Source: Aspergillus flavus (lineage: Eukaryota; Ascomycota; Eurotiomycetes; Eurotiales; Aspergillaceae). Taken from it: 64,000 nt of DNA. A program made the translations under genes and the position numbers. Below, in pieces: positions 21,289 through 32,533 of this stretch. The stretch is from contig NC_092409.1 in NCBI RefSeq assembly GCF_009017415.1, positions 806,001-870,000 of the forward strand, written 5' to 3'. The stretch's first letter is position 1; every line of letters begins with the position of its first letter. The notes beneath the pieces are model-generated. The model saw nothing but the letters and a program-made list of their open reading frames with translations, had not been told where the DNA came from and did no database searches.

Positions 21289-21581
21289 ATGGGTCATTCT
21301 GCTGTGTCATTCACTGTGGCTTGAGAGAGCAAGCCGCGTGTGGCTAGACGCGTTGCCTTGTGTTGTGTTGCTAAGCACACCTTCACTCTCAATATCGTCT
21401 TTCCCTTGTCTTCTTCTCTTCCCTTTCTTTTCTTCTCTTTTCCTCTTCACCCGTCACATCGATCTTTTTCATCGAGGACGATACGAGCTTACTACTCGTC
21501 ATTAAGCAGCAGCTTATTCTCAAGTGTATTTTAAAGACCTTGACTCCCTTTCTTCTCTCCCCTCTTCTTTTTGTGTCTGAA

Positions 21582-22371
21582 ATGGCGGATGTGGTGGATA
21601 ATACTGCGGCTCCTGCCCCTCAGGTTGCCGGTGGAGGTGGTAAGCCCCCCGGTAAGCGTGGAAACGGAGGGCGCAGGAACCCTTCCCCTGATAGACAGCA
21701 GGAACGTGGCGGTAAGAGAAAGCGGCAGGAGAAAGCGTGTCGAACCTGCGGTGAGACCGACCACGAAACGGAGGAGCATTTTGAATGGACGTTGATGAAC
21801 GCCATCAATGCTCTGGTGAGTAACACCTTTGACACATCGCAAAGTTCATGTGAGCCATCTAACATGTCGGTAGACCGGCGCACGTCAGAATCGCCTGCAG
21901 GCTAAATGCGCTGCATCTTCGTCTGCGTCCGCGTCCAACAACCAGGTTGCTCCGGCAGCCCAGGAAGGAAGACAAGGACGTAAAACCAAACGGGGCCGGC
22001 GTCCGTCCCTTCGGGAGCGTAGACGTCGACGAGATGCCCAGCAGCAGCAGCAGGGGGCTGAGCAATCTCTGGTTCTCGCCCAGCGTGCGCACCGGCAGCC
22101 GCACCCACCGCGGGAGGTTGAGCAGCCCATGGCTCTCGCCTTGCAGGCGCATCAGCAGCCGCACCCGCACCTGGAGGTCGAGCAGCATCCAGCTGTCACC
22201 TTGCAGGCGCTACAGCAGCCGCATCCGCATGCTCAACACCAGGGGTGTGAGGGACCCCAGGTCCTGCCCCAGCGAGCCGATGAGCCGCTTCTATCCCCTC
22301 CCGTGGAGGATGAGCCCTCTGATCCTGAGGATTTGCTTGTGTTCTCGGACAGTGCGGACAGCGACCTTTAA
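21582..22371 (+). CDS. Zinc-knuckle-like, QPHP-repeat low-complexity protein
   Basis: Two exons (21582-21815, 21874-22371) join in frame to about 243 aa; the start follows a long pyrimidine-rich leader (21400-21580), a typical fungal promoter feature. The first exon is basic and Gly-rich and contains CRTCGETDHETEEH, a C-x2-C-x4-H-x4-H arrangement like a zinc knuckle with His for the last Cys. After the intron there is an Arg-rich patch (KRGRRPSLRERRRRRD), a short poly-Gln run and three imperfect repeats of about 23 residues centred on QPHP, each with EVEQ or similar. The C-terminus is acidic. It could be a nucleic-acid-binding protein or a Gag-like protein of a retroelement; no polymerase lies nearby. 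Function unknown. Confidence 0.6.
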
Positions 22372-22929
22372 AGGTAACGCGTCCCTTCGCAAATCCCAGG
22401 GACAGAGGGTGCCTGTGTCTTTGGACCGGGTCTCCAGCAAGGAGCTCGCACCTCAACGTGGTGCTGGAGTCTAGTAGCCATATGGCGAAGCCAAGACGAG
22501 CTCAAATTCAGTATGATAAGGCCGTGGTTTTTCTTTGAAACAACGAAAGTGTTTGGACAGAATGATGACATATTTGATGATTCCATAGAACTCCTGTTGT
22601 AGATCATGTGTTGGTATATTCCACCTTGGCGACGAAGAGGATTACCCAGAATGGGGAAGGAAGCCTGCATAGTGAGTGGTGTAAATAATGATCAGTCAAT
22701 CAATCCGTTAATTTACTCGAGGTTTTCATTGATCATCTGGGACGTACCGTAGAATACCCAGCCAAATCGAGAATTATCTTGCCCATATTTGTCAACCACA
22801 ACGTCAACGCTCCGGACATCATCACACGGCGTACTCTGTAGTCTTCTATCTTGGCTGGAAGTAACTGAGGTTGCTACTAATAACTCTTTTATTTATAAAT
22901 TTAGATACGAATTCGTCTAACATCCAATT
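22372..22929. other. Gene-free stretch
   Basis: Spacer between the QPHP-repeat gene and the tRNA gene. Nothing recognised. Confidence 0.4.
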
Positions 22930-23001
22930 GGGGATGTGGTTTAGTGGTATAATACTCCCTTAGCATGGGAGTGGTCCGGGGTTCGATTCCCCGCGTCTCC
23001 A
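22930..23001 (+). tRNA. tRNA-Ala (anticodon AGC)
   Basis: The 72-base cloverleaf has acceptor stem GGGGATG/CGTCTCC with discriminator A. The anticodon stem CTCCC/GGGAG encloses TTAGCAT, giving anticodon AGC at 22962-22964. The T arm is CGGGGTTCGATTCCCCG. The G3:U70 wobble pair, the identity mark of tRNA-Ala, is present. There is no intron. A TTTTTT run follows at once and can end polymerase III transcription. Confidence 0.96.
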
Positions 23002-23002
23002 T

Positions 23003-25918
23003 CTTTTTTGCCTCTTTTTGCCTCTTTTTTGCCTCTATGTCTACGCCGCTCAGAGTAGTCTGAGTTGTGTTTCTTCATCCGTTTTTACTGCTGGCTTTGT
23101 GACATGCGCAGTGTGACTAGATCTTGTCCACCAGTGTACGTGCTAGCTCTACTCCAATCCAGCTAAGTGCTGATGTCGTTCGTCGCATCGGCGCTATTCC
23201 GTATTACCTAGCAGTTTAGGCTTGAAACTAAAGGGTACAAATGGCGGGCAATCAGACCTGATTCTCTTGAACTAAGTAGTACCCAGCTACTCTGTAGATA
23301 TATACTTTAAATGCTCTAATTGGTAAAGCAGCATCTGATGACTTTCACCTTCAAATATTTCATGAATCACAATATTGGATGTGTTATACACCACTTTAAT
23401 GCTAGTTATCCAAAAGAAACGTCACTTAAGTGTATCGGGTGTGAAGCCTTGCTATAACAACTAGCATTCCAGTGCTATACTTTTGATGTGTACGGAGTAT
23501 CACGTGCGGAGTCGCTCGCAGAGCCCGAATCCAATGCAGGAACTTCCGACACATGGTTAAGCTGTCCCTGATCCATTGAAAAGCAGCTGAGCGTGGGGGT
23601 TATTTCCCCGGTAGATGTTCCTTTCCTTTTCTCCCGCCAGTAGCATGCCGCGTAGAGTTTTCCAGTCTTTGGCCATGAGATTCTTAAAAAAATGAGTGGG
23701 TCCATGTAGGATCGTCTTGTGTTTCTCCATCGCAACCGCCTGGGAGCTCTCATTTCTCATTGGCTATGTAACCCACTGGACTCTGCCAGCCAATGAGCGA
23801 TTAAGGATCAGACCGCAAGGAAAATTCAAAACCCGACGATGGATTTTTACTTCACCAAAACATTAGGCCGCGGCTGATTAGCTGACACTAATGACGTTTG
23901 CCATGGCTGATGGCTGCCTTCGAGAGCGCCACCGATGTCGATTGAATGATATCTGTACATGTGAGGGATTATTGTAAGCCAGACAATATTTCTTTTACCT
24001 TGGTATGTGGCTAATATTTCCACAGGAACGACAACGAAGGGAACCTTTCCAGAAGTTTTTGAAAGTTGGCACCTTACATCATAATCTCCACATTCCACAC
24101 AACATAGTCCCGCTTGCATTCTGCCTATTGTCGATGTACCCACTGGCCTCGAAAAAATTGCAGATTTTGCGCGAGATCCCCAGTTCGTTCTTCAAGCACG
24201 GCGAAGTTCTCAAGCGATCAGATCCGCCGATAGCGCAGCTAAGCACACAGTGAAACATAGGGCAAACTAGTATCCCGGAAAACCAACGTCTGGTCACGAG
24301 GACGATTAAGTAACAGAAGGGACTAGGAGCCTTGACTATGCATCCGAGAGTTACTTTAGTCGGCCCGATATGGACTACTAAAAGCTTACAGGGTACCAAG
24401 CATGGCGGCCTATTGGACTCGAAGGATTCAGACTTAGGCGAAGAAGTACTAGCCTCCTGTTAGGAAGGAGAGGGCCAAGAGCGCTTCTCTGTCTCTACTA
24501 CGTCGCGAGACCGTTTCCGCTGAACCGTCCTACGAGTCTGCGGAGCGTATCGAGGAAGGTCAGGGCAGGTGGGAATCATTTCCGCCGCGGTCACCTGGCA
24601 AAACCAACGCCGTTATGCCTCGACAGATCTCGTCAAGCATGTTCGGGTCACGGCCCCCCCAATACCCCGAGGCGAAGGGGATCGTTTGGAAGGTAAGCCG
24701 TGATGACGGTGCCGGCGAATGCCCGAAAACGGTATACCACGTGCCGATGGACTGCCCCGGATATGAAGAAGCCCCGCAGTCAGTTCTGGGGCGCCAGTTT
24801 GACCTGAACGGAAGTGGTGGCGGGACTCGCCGTATGCCAAGAACTCGGCTCTTTGCCAAGAGTCGGCAAAGCTTCCCTTGGCCACTGGCCGGCTTGCCCA
24901 CATGCTCCCGCATCCCCCGCCTATCGACTCTCACAACCTCAGGTCGGGGTTGTATCTCTAGCGCTGGAATCCCCGGATCGAACCACCTTGTGCGCGTATC
25001 GCGGGGAAAACGTGGAGGTAGTACTCAGATGAAATGATGTTTTATCCCTCTTTTTCACACGTCACGAGATTACCGCGCGCTCTTAGATCCTTCGGCCGCT
25101 TTTGCGAACAAGGCATCTTGCAAATTTTATTGTTGGTCTACTATCTGTGGGACATCGGGAAAACAACGTAAAAATGGACCCAGTCGGTAACATTATTCCG
25201 TCGACCACATCGTCATTGTGGGTCGTCAGACCTCCAGATGGAGAGTTAGTAATGGGGTCTATGCGGCCCGGAAAGCGTTCGTTTAGTAACGATTCATGTG
25301 AAGCAAGAGACTAACACATACATACGGCCATACCGAGTGGGTCCCGATACCACCTGCCATTCACTCCTACAGCGTTGGTCGAACGGCCGGCTTGACACAA
25401 ACAGACAGTCGAGCGAGATTGCTTCGGTCCGCATGCCTTGTGCTTCATTCAGAGTAGTTGGGGGTCATTGGTCCGAAATTTCGTAAAGAACCGGGCAAAT
25501 TTTGTTTAGCGCCGACTGAGAAACTTGGCGAGAAGTTGTCGACATCATGTTGGGGCGACAAAGGGCTTGGCGACTCCAGGTACATCCACATGGGTACTGG
25601 AATATCGACCCTGAGGCCTCCAGGAGTCCAGATTAGTCATCCCCACCCTGGTCAGTGGATCCCGCCAAGTTGCCAAGCGCTAAACGCCAAGCGCCAAGGA
25701 AAAAAGTTCCCTTCGCGTCTCTCCGCCTCGCTGGACTTTCCCCGTTTGGGGTCCCACCAAGGTTGCATTAGAACACGTCCGATATATAAGTTGTTATAAG
25801 ACCGACAATCTTCTTCCTCTTCCGATGTACTCTTTTCTTCCTTACTACTTTCCCCCAGCTTTCTTCTCCCCCTTCTCCACAACGACCTGACGGCTCTTAC
25901 TTTGTTCCCACCGTCAAC
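23003..25918. other. Long gene-free stretch
   Basis: Nearly 3 kb between tRNA-Ala and the sugar transporter. It starts with TTTTTT tracts separated by GCCTC. Reading frames up to 140 codons exist (for example 24615-25037) but show no motif and overlap frames on the other strand. The right part probably contains the transporter promoter; the bases before the start (25805-25915) are pyrimidine-rich. Elements matching the CreA consensus SYGGRG occur (CTGGGG near 24787, GTGGGG on the minus strand near 25642), which would suit carbon repression, but they are short and could be chance. Confidence 0.4.
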
Positions 25919-27547
25919 ATGTGGACGACCACTAGCGGCCTGAGTGGTCGGTCGCTCCGATTGAGCATCACCTTTGCCGCTGTCGTGGGTTTCTCGCTTT
26001 TTGGCTACAACCAGGGCATGATGGCTGGCCTCCTCAACGGCGACGAGTTCGTGGACTCTTTTCCAATCCTCAAAATGCCTGACAATCCGACTGCGGGCGA
26101 AAAGCACTACATCGACGTCATCCGTGGTGCTGTCACATCCTGTTACGAGCTTGGCTGTTTCTTCGGCGCGTTATTCTCCATGTTCTTGGGCGACAAACTC
26201 GGCCGTACTCGCCTGATCTTTATGGGTGCCAGTATCCTGATCATTGGGGCCTTGTTGACAACGGTCTGCTTCACTGGTCATTGGGAAGTTGGTCAGTTTG
26301 TCATCGGCCGTGTTGTATCGGGTATTGGAAATGGTATGAACACCGCTACAATCCCAGTTTGGCAATCAGAGTGCTCCGGCGCTCACAATCGTGGTTTTCT
26401 GGTGTGCTTTGAGGGCGCCATGATCGCTGGTGGTACTTTCATTGCCTACTGGGTGGTCTTCGGTATGTCGCACGCCGCCGATTCTGTCCAATGGCGATTC
26501 CCGGTGGCGCTGCAGATCTTTTTCGCGTTGGTTGTGGCTGCTGGTGCCATGATGCTCCCGGATTCTCCGTCTTGGTTTGTCATGAGAGGGCTCGACAAGG
26601 AGGCCTGTGAAGTTCTTGGCAAGCTGAAGGGTACCTCTCCTGATTCTGATCAAGTCCTTCATGACTTCAACTTCTTAAAACAAGACATGGAATCCTCAAA
26701 GAACACACAGTCAAACTGGAAGACGGTTTTCACATTTGGCAAAACCCAGGAATTCCAGCGCCTTCTCATTGGCTGTTCCGGTCAGTTTTTCCAGCAGTTT
26801 ACTGGCTGTAACGCTGCAATCTACTACTCAACATTACTTTTCCAAGAGAACCTAGGTATGGAGAAATACCTATCTCTAATTATGGGAGGTGTATTCGCGA
26901 CTGTTTACGTTTTGGCAACTATCCCGTCATTTTTTATGATTGAAAAAGTCGGCCGTCGTAACCTCTATCTGGTGGGTTTCCTAGGCCAAGGGCTGAGCTT
27001 TGTTATCACATTTGCTTGCTTGATTAAGGAAACTGAGGAGAACTCGAAGGGTGCTGCTGTTGGTATCTTTTTGTTCATTACCTTCTTTGCATTTACTCTG
27101 TTGCCACTGCCCTGGATCTACCCCCCTGAGATCAACCCACTTCGGACACGTACTGTCGGCGCGTCGGCATCGACCTGTACTAATTGGATCTGCAACTTTG
27201 CCGTGGTTATGTTCACACCCCTTTTCGCTGGTCAGAGCCCATGGGGTGTGTATCTCTTCTTCGCGCTCTTCAACTTCCTCGGTCTGATCTTCGGCTTCTT
27301 CTTCTATGTTGAAACAGCCGGCCGTGAGCTTGAAGAGGTCGACATCATCTACGCCAAAGCCCATGTCGAAGGGAAGATGGCATGGAGGGTCGCCAACACC
27401 ATGCCCAAGCTCAGCTTCGAAGAAATCACCCAGCAGTCTCGCGAGCTGGGCCTGGACACCAACGACCATGGCGTGCACGAGAAGACTGAGCTTGGCCTCA
27501 GCAGTGACAGTGGCCAGGAGACTGAAGAGGTCCACGAGAAGCATTAA
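25919..27547 (+). CDS. MFS sugar transporter (sugar porter family)
   Basis: A single exon of 542 aa, the normal length of fungal sugar porters with 12 membrane helices. Family marks are GYNQGMMAGLL in helix 1, GDKLGRTR in the 2-3 loop, GRVVSGIGNGMNTATIPVWQ (helix 4), PDSPSWFVMRG after helix 6, QQFTGCNAAIYYS in helix 7, KVGRRNLYLVG in the 8-9 loop and FYVETAGRELEEVD after helix 12. It imports hexoses or related sugars by proton symport at the plasma membrane; exact substrate cannot be told. The start ATG follows a pyrimidine-rich leader. Confidence 0.95.
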   Translation: MWTTTSGLSGRSLRLSITFAAVVGFSLFGYNQGMMAGLLNGDEFVDSFPILKMPDNPTAGEKHYIDVIRGAVTSCYELGCFFGALFSMFLGDKLGRTRLIFMGASILIIGALLTTVCFTGHWEVGQFVIGRVVSGIGNGMNTATIPVWQSECSGAHNRGFLVCFEGAMIAGGTFIAYWVVFGMSHAADSVQWRFPVALQIFFALVVAAGAMMLPDSPSWFVMRGLDKEACEVLGKLKGTSPDSDQVLHDFNFLKQDMESSKNTQSNWKTVFTFGKTQEFQRLLIGCSGQFFQQFTGCNAAIYYSTLLFQENLGMEKYLSLIMGGVFATVYVLATIPSFFMIEKVGRRNLYLVGFLGQGLSFVITFACLIKETEENSKGAAVGIFLFITFFAFTLLPLPWIYPPEINPLRTRTVGASASTCTNWICNFAVVMFTPLFAGQSPWGVYLFFALFNFLGLIFGFFFYVETAGRELEEVDIIYAKAHVEGKMAWRVANTMPKLSFEEITQQSRELGLDTNDHGVHEKTELGLSSDSGQETEEVHEKH

Positions 27548-28864
27548 ACGCTCTTTGAGTGGACGTGCTGTAGCTGTGGTTGAAAGTGGTGATGACATAT
27601 GAGAGTGGTTGTTTTCTGATTTTTTTTTATATCCCTTTTATTTTCTATACCCTACTCTCGGCATCTGTGCACTTTGTTATGCCCGTTTTTAATACTCCTG
27701 TCTCAGATTCCATGTACAGTATACCCTGCCTCTTGTACATGGACAATTTGGGCATCGAACAGGACTGTCGGGTTATATCCGTTGGCTTTAGAATTTCCCT
27801 TGGGGCAGTTGTATAGGTAATCCTGGTATATATGGTGATAGCAATATCCGGACACCCTGTATATAATAAATGAATAAGGCCCCAAACCATTCTGTTTCAT
27901 AACTTGAACTCGTCAGGAACCTGATCCAAAGTAACTACTAAACTTTCCAACGACCAAGGTAATTAATATAAGATAAAGAAGAAAATAAGAGGAAGAAGAT
28001 GACGCAGAAAAAAATATTAAAAAAAAAACATTCCTACGTTTCCGACAGGCCATTTAAGCCTTTTTATGACATGCGACAATTCCAATAGATGTTTTCTCCA
28101 GCCTGTAAGGAAGACAGGTCAATTAACATACACTCTCACAGTCACCCTCTCCATGATGGAGTTGGCGCTTTCACATCTCTAAATTAAGATAATAAAGCTT
28201 GATGTGGATGTAGAAATGGCGTAGTTAGATCTGTTGTTCGGAGGTCAGTTGACCGTTCGTTAGGTAAATACTGTTGGCATCAATTTGCTACAATGATGAA
28301 GTCGGCCTGTTATGGGGGCAGCTCAGAAAACTGGGAATGACTGTCCCTGAAAATTATAGAGCTTGATCAAGATTAGGTACTAAATTGTATACCAGGTTTT
28401 CAGCTATCCTGCAACAATTGATTAACGGAAGGAAGCTGACCTTATAAGCGCTGCTTGTAGCGAACGTTAAACACGCAGTTGTAACCTGCTTTTTGTTGCC
28501 ATGATGATATCACCACAGCTACTTTGGCCCGCTAGCTGCTGAGAAAGAAATTATTAGACGTTGTACTGCTTGGCCATGGCTTTGAGAGAAATCAAGGTTC
28601 GTGTGGGAATAGGCCGAGCAACTACGGGTCGAAATCGTCGCAACAGGAATTGGCCTGTTGAACATGCGCCCCCAATGCCACTTGGCACATATAACTGCAA
28701 TAGGTCTATACCTTCCAGGATAATGCTCATGCATAGTGCACTAAGATCCCTACTTGATATTTATTATGTATCACCTTGTGTAATTCATCCGTGTTGACTT
28801 GACTGTGTTCTTGAGTAATCCGCACTACCTACGACCAACTATTTGATACCTAACATCACACAAG
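27548..28864. other. Gene-free stretch
   Basis: Transporter 3' region followed by A-rich sequence (about 27965-28030, with runs of seven to nine A). No recognisable gene. Confidence 0.4.
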
Positions 28865-29905
28865 ATGCCAAGTAGCACTGCCCAACCCTCAGGAGTCCTA
28901 CTGATGGGAAGTATCCCCTTCACTACCACCGAAGAGGTCTTAAGCAAAGTGTGTTCAGCCTTACCCGGACGCCTGCGATCCATCCCAGACGGCGAAACCA
29001 ATGTACGGAATAACTACATCGGCTGGCAGCTGGACTGTTTCCCGAAGGAAACTAGAAACTCCATATTAGGTGTTGCCACCGCTGAGGTACCACCTGATCA
29101 TCGTGGCACTTTCAGCCTAGAGTCAGTCAAACCAACGCAATTTGATGCAGCCGCCCTAGAGTCCTACAAGACATTTATAAAGCTGCGTGACAAAGGCGCC
29201 ATTCCTCAGGGCGTGCGGTTCCAAGTCTCACTTCCCTCCCCCTTGAACTCGATCAAGGCACATGTGAAAGCCGATTTTCAACCTCAGCTAGAGCCCCTCT
29301 ACGAACACCGCATTCTTGAATCCTTGGCTACCATTATTGAAGGAATTCCCGCTGAGGACCTCGCAATTCAATGAGACATCTGCTTCGAAATATTTGTACT
29401 GGAACATGAGCGGGGACGTCTACCAGATGCGCTTTTTAAGGCCCACTTTGCCCCCGTGCTAGAGGGAATTGTGACTCGTATGCAGGGTCTCTGCAAGGGT
29501 GTCCCCTCGGGAATCCCACTCGGGTTGCATCTTTGTTACGGGGATTATCGTCATAAACATTTCGTTGACCCGCAAGACTTGTCACTGGTGGTGCAGTTGG
29601 TGAATCATATTACCAAGGCTTTGGATCGGCCTATTAGTTGGATTCACATGCCTGTCCCAAAAGACAGGGATGATTCCGCTTACTTCGAGGCACTGAGCCA
29701 ACTGGACGTTGGAGGTGATGTAGAGCTTTATCTTGGGCTGGTGCATGCGAATGATACTGAGGGGACAAGGCGGAGAATTCGGACTGCTCAGTCTGTTGTG
29801 CGGAGGTTTGGTGTGACTACAGAGTGCGGGATGGGACGCACTCCGACGGATGAGCTCAATAGTATCCTGCAGATATCGAGGGATTTGACGAGCCTTGTTG
29901 TATAG
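28865..29905 (+). pseudogene. UROD/MetE-like protein with one in-frame TGA
   Basis: One continuous frame of about 346 codons except for a single TGA at 29372-29374. The first part has GVLLMGSIPFTTTEEV, RSIPDGET and GWQ; the part after TGA continues DICFEIFVLE and later LHLCYGDYRHKHF, WIHMPVPKDRDD and TECGMGR. This is the cobalamin-independent methionine synthase-like (UROD/MetE barrel) fold found in many uncharacterised fungal proteins. Relatives have Trp at the TGA position as far as I recall (IQWDVCFE-like), so TGG to TGA is the simplest explanation. No other damage was seen. It is a recent pseudogene, a null allele, or a readthrough gene; the base after TGA is G. Confidence 0.75.
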
Positions 29906-30840
29906 GATTTGATAAGTGGATAGACGATATTCTGCATAAGAATACCCGAGTCCTAATTTGTCAAGGTGATGGAAGCGTGACATGGTCAAGAAGAGACGAT
30001 GTTCAATGACTTGATGCACAGTTTCCATGTCCTGCGGTTTCTGCCTGACTCGAACCAATGATAATATTCTGCTTCTGCTGCACCCTGTACCAAGCGGGGT
30101 TCTCGTGCCTTTTTCTCCGGTCCTCTTTCATTTTAGGTGGTGGGAATTGTAGTAGATACTACTCCATCTCCCGGTATAGCTCCACGAATTGCTGTCGGTG
30201 TGCTCTAAACTACTCCTTATCATTTTCCTCTGCTTCCTCCATCTTTTGTTTTGCTCGTATCAGGTTTTTGGCACCTCGATGCTCCGAATCGGGCGACACG
30301 ATCGGCGTCGAATTTCGCGTCGTTGCGCTTCGTCCAGGATTAAAGTAAAAGTTTCATCGCTCATGGGCGAATGTCCGTCCAATCTTAATCAAATGGCTTC
30401 CATTAGTAACATTGTTCTCCCTGGTCTCATATCTATATTTTATTTATTAGTTCGGATGTATATTGTGTTTGTGTATTCACTAGCAAGTATAGAAACAGTT
30501 TCTTGAATCCCTCTTGACAGTGAGACAGAGTTTTCTCCCTTCGGGCGTACTTACTACGCCAAGACGGGCTGCTATACCAGGATGGGACTTATTTACCTGT
30601 CTATATCGGGACGTTATCTGACCTCCTTTTTTTTGATGGTCGGTTACTGTAGACGCCGTTGTTGTTGTGGTTATTGGTATATCATGAATTTTGCCTTAGG
30701 CATCAGTGCCAAAATTGGCCTGTGTCATCACATGACTCTCAACCTCCAATGTTATGCATTGCTTAGTCATATTCGTGTATAACTAGCTAACACTGAATAG
30801 TCTCACTAGAACAACTTCAGATTATATCTACAATAGATCT
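29906..30840. other. Gene-free stretch
   Basis: Spacer of about 0.9 kb between the MetE-like gene and the arginase relic. Frames present are T/C-rich and have no motifs. Confidence 0.4.
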
Positions 30841-31870
30841 TCAACAATTCAGTATTCCTGCATTGGAGAGGCGTTGTGCGATATAAACGCCCTCATCTCG
30901 TGTTAACCCCGGGGCAACGGGGAATACGGTAGATGGGGCCCATTCTGGGTTTAGGGAATCTATATCAAACGAAACGTGCAACGGTGTCTCATCGCCGACG
31001 TATTCCAGGGCTGAGTCCATGACCTTCTGAATACCGTGTCTGGTGGGTTTGTTAGTGGTCGACGACAAGAAGTGATGAAAGGGCGATGATAAGACAGTGA
31101 GACTTACTCTCTAACATCATCAGTATAAAACGCCTCAACACCATGTCTCGCAATGATGTCTTTCTCGGGGTCGCCAACGTCCCGAAGGCCAATATATACG
31201 AACTTTTGTAGGTTGATGAGATTTCTTTCCTTAATCCAATCAAACATACCTTTCTCTGTATCCGACAAGACCACAGAAAAAAGCAACGGCCATTCCATGA
31301 ATCCTACCACTAGAACTCGTCTCCAGTATGTCGATATCAGCGTGCGCATCGATCCACACCTCGCCAATTTCGCGACAGGAATGTCTTTCGCGCATGGCTT
31401 TAGCAACGCCTGAGACAGTACTGATCCCAAATAAATGATCGCCACCTAATATAAGAACAAACTTCCCTTCCCGCTCCTGGTTGTATACGAGCTCGTAGAT
31501 TCGTTTGGTAGCCTTGTTCACAGTGTGGGGCTTCTTCATCCCCTCGAAATCATCATCGAGGATATGATCAGGCCGCGGGAAAGGCTCAGTGTGCTCGCTC
31601 GCTAAAGGTGATATCGATGTTTAGCTTTTCCTGTATCTCTTCGAAGATGCCGAAACCTATTAACGCGCCCGGACCTCCCTGGGGCGCCATTCCTGGGCCA
31701 GACCATCGTTAGAGACGGCGGACATAACAGCAAGTAGGAATACATACCGCACCACAAGATACCTTGGCTGCCACCACAGCTGGGTGAGGGCAAGCCAGAA
31801 ACCTTGGCAACCGAGTCTGTTGAATCATGTGGCGTCCGTGTACCGAAGAATTTAAGAGAAGCCTCTCCGG
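30841..31870 (-). pseudogene. Arginase/ureohydrolase relic
   Basis: Arginase family features are readable on the minus strand: GMAPQGGPGALIGFG, LILGGDHLFGI, VWIDAHADIDI, FVYIGLRDVGDPEKD and HVSFDIDSLNPEWAPS, that is the metal-binding GGDH, DAHAD and SFDID blocks. Two ordinary introns fit (31693-31747 and 31040-31107). Two defects break the frame: a tandem CGCT duplication at about 31595-31602, and one extra base in an A6 run (T6 on the coding strand) just after GRIHGMAVAF. The frame also ends shortly after RLSNAGIL, without the usual last 50-60 residues. The gene is therefore inactive. The 5' end is uncertain. Confidence 0.75.
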
Positions 31871-32533
31871 GTTGCAAACTTGAATATCTACAAAGAATGA
31901 AAAATAAAAGCTTAAATGAGTGTCTGATAAGATCAGAACCCAAGCGCAAGAAAAAGGCGAAATATGTATTTTCATCGCCGACCTATTGGTGTATCACTAC
32001 TCATCATCATGGATATTGGCTACACTCAACTTTAACGGTAGGGCTCGCCCCACTTGCAGGCCCCCTAGTTTGAGCTTCTATCAAAGTTAAGTATATGCGA
32101 CCTGCGCCCTATTGTCACGGATGTTGCAAAAATGCCGACTTCCGTGAACGGATCTTGCAGGTTGGTCCAATCCAGTCTGTTAGAATTGCTGGACCAGCCC
32201 CGAAAAGCACTCCAAGGCTTTGGTGAATTTATAATGGTAAAGCAATGGTTATCTCATGTGGGTCCAGACAACTCCCAGAACCACATGGCCAAGATAAACA
32301 CGAGATAACCGGTTTTATCGCCCAATTAAAAGCTAATAAGCCTCACTTATGCTTCCATTTCTCCTTGCGCGGTCCGTATGGCCGCGATGTAAAGTTGAGG
32401 TTGCGGGGTAACCCCAAATTTGAGACTTGGAGATTGGAGATATAAAGTAACGTACTCCATGGTCAATGTTCTGTGGAAACACCAGGGTGATTGCTCTACC
32501 ATCGTCTACAGCTGTATTTATCACTTTGTCACT
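31871..32533. other. Intergenic region upstream of the amidase
   Basis: Holds the presumed promoters of the amidase and the former arginase gene. GATA-type sites (HGATAR) such as AGATAA near 32292 and CGATAT elsewhere occur and could reflect nitrogen control; these are short and unproven. Confidence 0.3.

Noticed and set aside
23475..23760. Overlapping minus-strand frames, one reading EKHKTILHGPTHFFKNLM
   Set aside because: Looks protein-like in places but matches no family I know, and no exon partners were found.
24615..25037. Reading frame of 140 codons upstream of the sugar transporter
   Set aside because: No motif, Arg/Ser/Pro-rich composition, and it overlaps equally long frames on the opposite strand; probably chance in GC-richer sequence.
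30058..30782. Several plus-strand frames with hydrophobic, Cys-rich translations
   Set aside because: They follow T/C-rich composition and share no family features.
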